Source: Lentisphaerota bacterium
Lineage (GTDB): Bacteria > Verrucomicrobiota > Kiritimatiellia > RFP12 > UBA1067
NCBI GenBank assembly: GCA_015061765.1
Contig: SUVZ01000267.1
Span: forward strand, 1 to 5,853
DNA length: 5,853 bases
Direction: 5' to 3'
Made by a program: the position numbers and the translations under genes. The notes beneath the pieces are model-generated. The model did not search any database. It worked only from the letters and a program-made list of their open reading frames with translations, and was not told the origin of the DNA. Positions 1 to 5,853 of the stretch are shown here, piece after piece (the stretch's first letter is position 1; every line of letters begins with the position of its first letter).

Positions 1-975
1 CCTTCTTCTGCTAACGGACCGCGGGGTTATGAGGATGCGGGGGACAATGAGGTAAATAGTCCTGAAAATCGAATTTTGCTTTGCAAGAAGCATCACAAGC
101 TTGTTGATGATAATGAACGCAATTATCCCGCAGAGTTGCTCAGAAAGATGAAGCGGCAGCATGAAGATAAGGTTCGATGTTTTCAGTCGATTATAAGCGC
201 AGAAGCATCCTTGGCGTGTATTTTGACTGCTAAGATAAAGGGTGTTCAGGAGGTGGTGGTTTCGGATTCTTCAGTTAACGAGGCGATTGTTGCCAGTGGG
301 CATCCTCTTGCAGATATGTTTCCTCAAAGAATAGACCTTGTTTCAGATCGGGAATATGGGACAAGGGCATATTGGAAATCCATGGTACTTCAACTGGAGG
401 CGCACTCCAAACGTATGGTGTCGTTAATAAAATCGAGGGGTGATGCAGGACTGGGGCTTTCAATTTTTCCTTTGGCACCCATTCCTTTGATTGCGAAGTT
501 TGCCTCGCTTATCGGCGACAAGATTCCTTTTACAACATTCCCAAAGCTCAGAGGTGCTCATTCATGGACTTGGAGAACTGGTGCTAAAACAAATAAGTTT
601 AGTTACGAACGGATACGGACTGATTGGCAGACACGAAGAGTGGCGCTTGTGATATCGGCAACGGCTCCCATATTGAATCAATTTCTTTCAGAGGTAAATT
701 ACAAAGGCGACATTTATCACATCCACTCGCAGCGGATGAGCTTGGATCCGGTAAAGACACTTGAAGATTTGACGTCATTTCGAAGTGCTTTTCACGACGC
801 ATTGAGTGATATCCAGCAAACGCATAGAAGCCCTGTAAAAGTGGATGTATTTCCTTGTGTTCCAAATGTTGTGGCGTTTGAAATCGGATGTCGCCGAATG
901 ACCAAAGTTCATCCGGTAATGATGGTGTATGAAAATTGTTGCGGGTGGAAGCCCGCAGTTGAAATTGGAGGTTAA
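1..975 (+). CDS. cap5: HNH endonuclease-SAVED domain CBASS effector (Cap5 type), 5' end outside window
   Basis: The frame is open from base 1 to the TAA at 973-975 (324 residues visible), so the true start lies to the left; the TTG at 76 sits inside the HNH motif and is not the start. Visible residues 1-55 are the second half of an HNH nuclease: NGPRG (5-9), then SPENRILLCKKHHKLVDD (20-37) with the Asn of ENxI and the HH pair, then YPAELL and MKRQHE. Residues from about 120 to the end match a SAVED domain: LSIFPLAPIPL near 153, VALVISATAPI near 214, VVAFEIGCRRM near 290, HPVMMVYE near 304. In Cap5 proteins SAVED binds a cyclic di- or trinucleotide made by the partner CD-NTase and triggers oligomerisation and double-stranded DNA cleavage by HNH. 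Cap5 proteins are about 400 residues, so roughly 70-80 residues, including the first HNH histidine, are off the edge. The CD-NTase gene follows after 2 bases, supporting one operon. Family assignment is firm; the activating nucleotide cannot be told. Confidence 0.93.
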   Translation, partial: PSSANGPRGYEDAGDNEVNSPENRILLCKKHHKLVDDNERNYPAELLRKMKRQHEDKVRCFQSIISAEASLACILTAKIKGVQEVVVSDSSVNEAIVASGHPLADMFPQRIDLVSDREYGTRAYWKSMVLQLEAHSKRMVSLIKSRGDAGLGLSIFPLAPIPLIAKFASLIGDKIPFTTFPKLRGAHSWTWRTGAKTNKFSYERIRTDWQTRRVALVISATAPILNQFLSEVNYKGDIYHIHSQRMSLDPVKTLEDLTSFRSAFHDALSDIQQTHRSPVKVDVFPCVPNVVAFEIGCRRMTKVHPVMMVYENCCGWKPAVEIGG

Positions 976-977
976 AG

Positions 978-2486
978 ATGGGTATAGATGTTGAATACAT
1001 TCTTCGTCGTGTGGCAGAGGAAATGGATATTACTCAGACGCAACGTGATGCAGCGGAAACCGCTTACAAGTCGGTTGGGACATATATTCAAAACAAGGAG
1101 GATGGTAATCTTGTTGTGGATATTCATCCGCAGGGATCGTTTAATCTGGGGACGGTTGTTCGGCCGAATTATGAAAATCAAGATTATGATATTGACCTTG
1201 TATGCCTTTTGAACAATGCGGAAGGCAAGAAATTGTTGAAAGATGCAAAATGGATTAAGACTCGGGTGGGTGAACATCTAAAAGATAGTGATCGATATGG
1301 TGAAAAGTTGGATGAAGAGGGAAAAAGATGTTGGACACTTAAGTTTGCCGAATTTCATATGGATGTCCTGCCGTGTAGGAGCAAGGGTGTGGAATATATT
1401 GATCCGAGGCAAACTGCAATAGAGCTTACTAATAAGGATGGTGAAGGGTTATACTCATTCCGTACGAGCGATCCCGCTGGGTATAGACGATGGTTTGAGG
1501 GACGAATGAAGATGGTATTGATGGAAGCGAGACGTCAGCTTGTTCTCAATAAAGAGTTCGGAGAAATAGAGAAAGTTCCGCTTTATAGGGTGCACACCCC
1601 ATTACAACGAGTTGTACAGTTGTTGAAGCGTCATCGGGATGAGTTCTATGCAAAACGTTCTGCGGTTGCACAAAAGAAAAAACCAATTTCGATGATTATT
1701 ACCACTTTGGCAGCGAAAGCTTACCAAGGGGAGAACACGATTAAAGATGCTCTTATTAGGGTGTTGCGTGATTTTGCCGAAGGTATTGATAAAGATTCAA
1801 ATGGGTGTTCGGCAGTGTGGAATCCTGTATTTGCCGAAGGCGTGGAAAATTTTGCGGAGAAATGGGCTTACGATCCAGAGCTCGAGACGGAGTTCAATCG
1901 CTGGTTATGTAAAGCTCGAAATGACTTCAAAGAACTGCTTGATGCGACTGATCCGGCAGAGTTGTTTAAGTTGTCGCGTAAGTATCTTGGGGAGGCTGTG
2001 TCGCGAGAGATTGGACGAAGAGCTGGCTTTTCCGATAATCAAGCGGAAACATATCCGTTGGCAGTGTTTGAACAATCGGGACTTTCTACATTGTTCAAGG
2101 AACATTATCGGCTTTCGCCATGTACACAGAAAAGGTTGCGTGGACATGTGTTTATTACTGGCGAATATCTACACAAGAGTTCTGGCCTATGGATGAATCT
2201 GGCAAACAATTCAATGCCCCTACCTAAAGGCCGTGAATTGCGTTTTCGAATGAAGACAGATATTCAAGGCGCATATTCAATTAAATGGCAGGTTGTGAAT
2301 CGGGGAAATGAAGCTAAGGGTGATTTGCGCGGTGATTTTTCTGGGGGTAAGGATGGAACTGATTCAAAAGGGCCTTATCATTTGGAGGCGACAGCTTATA
2401 GCGGAACGCATTATATAGTGTGTTACATCTTGCAAAATGGGATTTGCGTTGCGCAGAGTGCCGAGTTCGTTGTCAATATTGCGTAA
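978..2486 (+). CDS. CBASS CD-NTase (cyclic oligonucleotide synthase) with C-terminal AGS-C sensor domain
   Basis: This 502-residue protein is a cGAS/DncV-like nucleotidyltransferase. The nucleotidyltransferase core has GSFNLGT at 53-59 and the catalytic pair in DYDIDLV (D71, D73), with a third metal-binding Asp at D129 in FHMDVLP. A helical OAS1-like region follows, including NPV at 282-284 and ENFAEKW at 290-296. Residues about 385-502 resemble the AGS-C domain (adenylyl/guanylyl cyclase and SMODS C-terminal sensor): GLWMNLANN near 403, IKWQVVNRGNEA near 435, LRGDF at 450-454 and ATAYSGTHYIVCYI near 471. All three catalytic acids are present, so it looks active. On phage infection such enzymes make a cyclic di- or trinucleotide in the cytoplasm; here the receptor would be the upstream HNH-SAVED protein. 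The ATG at 978 is preceded by GGAGG (967-971) with 6 bases between, and the gene starts 2 bases after the effector stop, so translation is probably coupled. No ancillary CBASS gene follows it. Product and clade cannot be assigned by eye. Confidence 0.95.
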   Translation: MGIDVEYILRRVAEEMDITQTQRDAAETAYKSVGTYIQNKEDGNLVVDIHPQGSFNLGTVVRPNYENQDYDIDLVCLLNNAEGKKLLKDAKWIKTRVGEHLKDSDRYGEKLDEEGKRCWTLKFAEFHMDVLPCRSKGVEYIDPRQTAIELTNKDGEGLYSFRTSDPAGYRRWFEGRMKMVLMEARRQLVLNKEFGEIEKVPLYRVHTPLQRVVQLLKRHRDEFYAKRSAVAQKKKPISMIITTLAAKAYQGENTIKDALIRVLRDFAEGIDKDSNGCSAVWNPVFAEGVENFAEKWAYDPELETEFNRWLCKARNDFKELLDATDPAELFKLSRKYLGEAVSREIGRRAGFSDNQAETYPLAVFEQSGLSTLFKEHYRLSPCTQKRLRGHVFITGEYLHKSSGLWMNLANNSMPLPKGRELRFRMKTDIQGAYSIKWQVVNRGNEAKGDLRGDFSGGKDGTDSKGPYHLEATAYSGTHYIVCYILQNGICVAQSAEFVVNIA

Positions 2487-2496
2487 TCGGGCAACA

Positions 2497-2516
2497 GTTC
2501 TTCGATGTTTAAGAAC
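2497..2516. repeat. Short inverted repeat between the CBASS and mod genes
   Basis: GTTCTT (2497-2502) and AAGAAC (2511-2516) form a perfect 6-bp dyad with an 8-base loop. It starts 10 bases after the CD-NTase stop and overlaps the weak -35 candidate of the mod promoter. It is A/T-rich and has only a TTTT at 2527-2530, ten bases past the stem, so it is a poor intrinsic terminator. It could be an operator or chance; function is unproven. Confidence 0.25.
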
Positions 2517-2538
2517 ACTGAGATGATTTTGGTATAAT
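2509..2538 (+). promoter_or_regulatory. Putative sigma70-type extended -10 promoter for mod-res
   Basis: TATAAT at 2533-2538 is a perfect -10 hexamer and is preceded by TGG, giving the extended -10 form TGnTATAAT (2530-2538). The best -35 is weak: TTAAGA at 2509-2514 (4 of 6 to TTGACA) with an 18-base spacer. An extended -10 can compensate for a weak -35. Transcription would begin near 2545, about 20 bases before the mod ATG, leaving a short leader that contains the ribosome binding site. The -10 lies inside an imperfect palindrome (GGTA at 2531-2534, TACC at 2541-2544; 10 of 14 positions symmetric). This is the only non-coding gap of any size in the window, which supports a real promoter. 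Confidence 0.6.
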
Positions 2539-2567
2539 ATTACCATCAATTTGAGAGGGAGAAAACG

Positions 2568-4454
2568 ATGATTAAAGATGCGATGGAGAAGAATGAGAAG
2601 TCGACGCCGAATGGGGCGGATCTGGAAGTGCTGAAGAAGCACTTCGGGATGTGCTTCAATAGCGACGGGTCGCTTGATTTGGAGAAGCTGAAGGCGCGGC
2701 TCGGGGATCAGGTGGCGATTTCGAACGAGGGCTACGAACTGAAATTTCTCGGCAAGAACTATGCGCGGCTTTTGACTTCTTTGGAGACGGAAACGGTCGT
2801 GGTGCCGGACAAGGAGCACAATGAGAAGCCTGAGAATGCGAAGAGCAAGAACGTTTATATTTCCGGCGACAACCTTGATGCGCTGAAGCACCTCCTGAAG
2901 TCCAAGCAGGGACAGGTGAAGTGCATCTATATCGATCCGCCGTATAATACCGGTTCTGACGGTTTTGTTTACAATGATTCCTTTGGCTTTAAGGTCGAAG
3001 AACTCGCCAGCAAGCTTTCAATTTCCGAGAATGAGGCCCAGCGCATCCTTGATTTCACCAAGCGGGGCAGTGCGTCCCATTCGGCATGGCTGATGTTTAT
3101 GTATCCGCGGCTGATGCTGGCGCGAGAGTTGCTTGCGAAGGATGGCGTTATCTTTATTTCGATTGATGACAATGAGCAGGCGAATTTAAAATTGATGTGT
3201 GATGATGTGTTTAGCGAGAATTGCTTTCTTGGCACATTCCTTTGGAAGAAACGGCAGAATGTAGATAGCCGGACGAAAACTGGTGTGTCAAGCGACCATG
3301 ACTATTTGTTGTGTTATGGACGGAGTGCGGAGAGTCGTGTCCAGGGCAAGGAATCGGATAAGACAAAGTATTCAAACCCCGACAATGATCCGCGCGGTGA
3401 TTGGATGAGTGATAATATGGTTGGGTTGGCGACTGCGGAGCAACGGCCAAATCTTCATTATGTATTGGAAGATCCTAAAACTGGATTGAAGTATGCATGT
3501 CCGGAAACAGGATGGCGATATGAGCCCAAGCGGATGGCCGAGTTGATCGCGAATGGAGAGGTTATTTTCCCAAAGGATAAGAATGGGCGTCCGCGACGGA
3601 AAAAGTTTCTCAAGGATGTTGAGAGTGAATACACAGGTTTTAGCTCTTTCTTGTCGACAGCCTTCAGTGCGCAAGGGACTAGAGAGCTTCGCGAGTTGTT
3701 TGATGATGTTGAGGTGTTTGATTTCCCGAAGCCGGTGGATTATATCAAGCTAATACTTCAACAAGGCGCACCTAATGACGCTCTTGTGCTTGACTTCTTT
3801 TCTGGTTCGGCAACAACTGCACAAGCAGTGATGCAGCTGAATGCGGAAGATGGAGGCAATCGCCAATTCATCCTTGTGCAGTTACCTGAAACGTGCCCTG
3901 AAAAATCTGCCGCGTTCACAGCTGGTTATAAAACTATTGATGAGATTGGACAAGCCCGAATTAAGAAAGCGGCGGCGAAAATCGCCGAGGAGAATCCTTT
4001 GCTGGCAAAAACAATGGACTTGGGCTTCAAGCATTACACGCTGAAGGAGGTTGAGGGTAAGACGCTCGATAAGATTGAGAAGTTTGATTTGAATGATAAT
4101 GCTTTGGCGGCGACGGATGACATTTTGAAGGAGTTCGGCGTTGATACGGTGCTGGCGACGTGGCTGGTGCATGACGGCTATGGATTCTCCGCCGAGCCGA
4201 AGGTAATCGACCTTGACGGCTACAAGGCCTATTGGATGGAGAAGCACGTCTATCTGATTGAGCCGGGATTGAGCGACAAGGGCATTTCAGCGCTCTTTGA
4301 CAAGTTCGAGACGGAGGGCTCGTTTAATCCGGGCAATGTGGTTGTGTTCGGCTACAGTTTCTCGTGGACGCAGCTGGAGGCGTTGAAGAACAATCTACTG
4401 AAGATTGCCGCGAACGGCACGAACAAGCACGTCCTTCTCGACAAGCGCTACTGA
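2568..4454 (+). CDS. mod: Type III restriction-modification methyltransferase subunit Mod (beta-class N6-adenine)
   Basis: This 628-residue protein is close to the usual length of type III Mod proteins. Motif IV, DPPYNTG (123-129), comes before the AdoMet-binding motif I, DFFSGSATT (409-417), the order of beta-class amino-methyltransferases; DPPY with this architecture points to N6-adenine methylation. Other family blocks are YISGDNLDALKHLL (97-110), SAWLMFMYPRLMLARELL (172-189), VIFISIDDNE (194-203) and FPKPVDYIKLIL (386-397). The target-recognition region should lie at about 220-385. Mod sets the specificity, protects host DNA and forms the Mod-Res restriction complex. The ATG at 2568 has a strong AGGGAG (2556-2561) six bases upstream, and an extended -10 promoter lies before it. 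Res follows after 13 bases. GC is about 52% at both ends but about 46-47% for 3181-4020, suggesting exchange of the recognition domain. No simple-sequence repeat that would suggest phase variation was seen. The recognition site cannot be read from the protein by eye. Confidence 0.96.
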   Translation: MIKDAMEKNEKSTPNGADLEVLKKHFGMCFNSDGSLDLEKLKARLGDQVAISNEGYELKFLGKNYARLLTSLETETVVVPDKEHNEKPENAKSKNVYISGDNLDALKHLLKSKQGQVKCIYIDPPYNTGSDGFVYNDSFGFKVEELASKLSISENEAQRILDFTKRGSASHSAWLMFMYPRLMLARELLAKDGVIFISIDDNEQANLKLMCDDVFSENCFLGTFLWKKRQNVDSRTKTGVSSDHDYLLCYGRSAESRVQGKESDKTKYSNPDNDPRGDWMSDNMVGLATAEQRPNLHYVLEDPKTGLKYACPETGWRYEPKRMAELIANGEVIFPKDKNGRPRRKKFLKDVESEYTGFSSFLSTAFSAQGTRELRELFDDVEVFDFPKPVDYIKLILQQGAPNDALVLDFFSGSATTAQAVMQLNAEDGGNRQFILVQLPETCPEKSAAFTAGYKTIDEIGQARIKKAAAKIAEENPLLAKTMDLGFKHYTLKEVEGKTLDKIEKFDLNDNALAATDDILKEFGVDTVLATWLVHDGYGFSAEPKVIDLDGYKAYWMEKHVYLIEPGLSDKGISALFDKFETEGSFNPGNVVVFGYSFSWTQLEALKNNLLKIAANGTNKHVLLDKRY

Positions 4455-4467
4455 GGGCAAGAAGCAA

Positions 4468-5853
4468 ATGGAAATTATACTTCAGAAGGCATTGCCGCAT
4501 CAGCAGAGGGCGGTGGACGCGGTTAGCGGCGTCTTTGCGGGCGTAACCTTTCTGCCGCCGCACCAGTTCTACGCCAATCCCAAGGTGATGCTCGGAAGCC
4601 CCGCGATGGCGGAAAATCTTCGTCGGGTTCAGGATGAGAACAAGATAGATTATGCCTTTCGCGGGATTCAAACGGGCTCTCGCTATCTTCCGCTGGATAT
4701 CAAGATGGAGACCGGGACGGGTAAGACCTACGTCTATACCCATCTCATCTACGAACTCCATCAGAAGTTCAAGATCAACAAGTTTGTGATTGCGGTGCCG
4801 TCCTTGGCGATCAAGGCGGGAACGGCGCAGTTCTTGACGGATGGATACGTTAAGAAGCATTTCAAGGACCAGTGTGGATATGGAGCCGAGATCGAGTGCG
4901 AGGTATTGGAGCCACCGAAGAACAAGAAGAAGGGGCGGCAATACTTCCCCGCGGCGGTTGAGGATTTCGTCAAGGGCTCGTGTCAGGTTGATAACCGCAT
5001 CTATGTGCTTTTGGTCAATATGCAGCTTCTGACCGGAAGCAAGAATTCATTGTTGCAGCGTGACGACTATGATGCGGGTGTCGAGGGCTTTTACCGTCCG
5101 TTCGACGCAATCAAGGCGACGCGTCCGTTCGTGATTATTGACGAGCCGCATCGCTTCTCGCGTGACCAGAAGGCGTACCAGGCCATTGAGAAGGAACTGG
5201 ATCCGCAATGCATTATCCGCTTCGGTGCGACGTTCCCCCTGCGGACGGAGGGCTTTGGCAAGTCGAAACATTCCGTAAAAGACTATCGGCATCTTCTTTA
5301 CGACCTGAATGCCTGTCAGTCCTTCAATCAGGGGCTCATTAAGGGCGTGGTGAAGGAGCACTTTGAGCCGGAGCATCAGAAGGACGCGAAGGTCAAGATT
5401 GTCAAGATTGAGTCCAAGAGGTCAGTGCGGATGCAGTATCTTGAAGCGGGCAAGGCGAAGAAGAGTTTCACCTTGTGCGTTGGCGATTCGCTTTCGACCG
5501 TGAACGAGGCGTTCAGCGGAATCACTGTGCAGGCTATCGGATCGGATGTGGTGGTCTTTTCCAACGAATCCGAGAAGCGTACCGGCGAGGAGATGAGCGT
5601 CGACGTTTATATGGAAAGCTACCAGAAGCAGATGATGAAGCTGGCTCTGGAGCGGCATTTCGAGGTTGAACGCCGCAACTTCTGCGACCAGCCGAACAAG
5701 ATCAAGACGTTGGCGCTGTTCTTCATTGATGATATCGTATCTTATCGCGGGGACGGCGAGAACGAGGACAAGGCCTATTTGCGGACGACCTTCGAGAAGC
5801 TGCTCCAGGAACGGATCAAGTTTGTGCTGAAGGAGCTGGAGCCGTCTGAGACG
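4468..5853 (+). CDS. res: Type III restriction endonuclease helicase subunit Res, 3' end outside window
   Basis: The frame is open from ATG 4468 to the right edge (462 residues, no stop). It is an SF2 helicase of the type III Res family. Residues 1-20 carry the opening LPHQQRAVDAV; Walker A is METGTGKT (80-87, K86); motif Ia is around VIAVPSLAIK (107-116); motif II is DEPH (225-228), following FVII; motif III is GATFP (253-257). A beta-rich insertion around 305-375 separates RecA1 from RecA2, which begins near 385 and contains ALFFIDDIVSYR (416-427). Full Res proteins are about 900-1000 residues, so about half is visible; the rest of RecA2 and the C-terminal PD-(D/E)XK nuclease are off the edge. 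Res uses ATP to communicate between two unmodified sites and cuts near one of them, only in complex with Mod. The start lies 13 bases after the mod stop; GAGGG (4453-4457) overlaps that stop and is a somewhat distant ribosome binding site, so coupling to mod is likely. GC is about 56% in sampled rows, the highest in the window. Intactness cannot be judged. Confidence 0.95.
   Translation, partial: MEIILQKALPHQQRAVDAVSGVFAGVTFLPPHQFYANPKVMLGSPAMAENLRRVQDENKIDYAFRGIQTGSRYLPLDIKMETGTGKTYVYTHLIYELHQKFKINKFVIAVPSLAIKAGTAQFLTDGYVKKHFKDQCGYGAEIECEVLEPPKNKKKGRQYFPAAVEDFVKGSCQVDNRIYVLLVNMQLLTGSKNSLLQRDDYDAGVEGFYRPFDAIKATRPFVIIDEPHRFSRDQKAYQAIEKELDPQCIIRFGATFPLRTEGFGKSKHSVKDYRHLLYDLNACQSFNQGLIKGVVKEHFEPEHQKDAKVKIVKIESKRSVRMQYLEAGKAKKSFTLCVGDSLSTVNEAFSGITVQAIGSDVVVFSNESEKRTGEEMSVDVYMESYQKQMMKLALERHFEVERRNFCDQPNKIKTLALFFIDDIVSYRGDGENEDKAYLRTTFEKLLQERIKFVLKELEPSET

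Noticed and set aside
76..975. Treating the TTG at 76 as the start of the effector gene
   Set aside because: The reading frame stays open to base 1 and encodes the earlier part of the HNH motif (NGPRG, SPEN), so the gene is cut by the window edge and does not start here.
1747..2196. 149-residue + strand frame inside the CD-NTase gene
   Set aside because: It is an out-of-frame overlap with the helical part of the CD-NTase, which has clear conserved motifs in its own frame.
2497..2530. Intrinsic terminator after the CBASS operon
   Set aside because: The stem is only 6 bp and A/T-rich, and the T stretch is four bases long and ten bases away, so it does not meet the usual pattern.
2364..2891. 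175-residue open frame on the - strand over the intergenic gap
   Set aside because: It overlaps the CD-NTase end, the mod promoter and the mod start in antisense, has an Arg/Leu/His-rich sequence and no family resemblance.
2568..4454. Phase-variable repeats in mod
   Set aside because: Many type III mod genes switch through simple-sequence repeats, but no tandem repeat run was seen in or before this gene.
4324..4941. 205-residue open frame on the - strand across the mod/res junction
   Set aside because: It lies opposite two well-supported genes, has a low-complexity Leu/Arg-rich product with no recognisable domain, and is a shadow of high-GC codons.
1..5853. CRISPR array, tRNA, transposon ends or attachment site
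   Set aside because: No spaced direct repeats, cloverleaf-like segment, transposase frame or paired terminal repeats were found on reading the window; coding density leaves almost no room.

Overview
This is a bacterial accessory (defence island) segment. It holds parts of two phage-defence systems on the + strand with almost no non-coding DNA. The left half (1-2486) is a CBASS (cyclic-oligonucleotide anti-phage signalling) module. It consists of a 5'-truncated HNH-SAVED effector of the Cap5 type (1-975) and, 2 bases after its stop, a complete CD-NTase signal synthase with a C-terminal AGS-C sensor domain (978-2486). The right half (2568-5853) is a type III restriction-modification system: a complete beta-class adenine methyltransferase Mod (2568-4454), followed after 13 bases by the first half of the helicase-nuclease subunit Res (4468 to the right edge).

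How the genes should work together: infection would switch on the CD-NTase, which makes a small cyclic nucleotide. That signal would bind the SAVED domain of the effector, leading to oligomerisation and DNA cutting by the HNH domain (abortive infection). Independently, Mod would methylate host recognition sites and, with Res, cut unmodified incoming DNA. The only real intergenic gap (2487-2567) carries an extended -10 promoter, a short dyad and a good ribosome binding site for mod. The two systems are therefore adjacent but probably transcribed as separate units.

Composition is mosaic by hand counts on sequence rows. CBASS is about 42% GC (sampled rows). Mod is about 52% at both ends but about 46-47% in its middle, which holds the target-recognition region. 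Res is about 56% (sampled rows). This fits an island assembled from separately acquired pieces, with possible exchange of the methyltransferase specificity domain.

The host lineage cannot be named from this window. No ribosomal, tRNA, phage structural, transposase, integrase or housekeeping gene is present. Both families are known and no wholly new system is visible. The less routine points are the CBASS/type III R-M adjacency, the apparent absence of CBASS accessory genes on the downstream side, and the mosaic mod gene.
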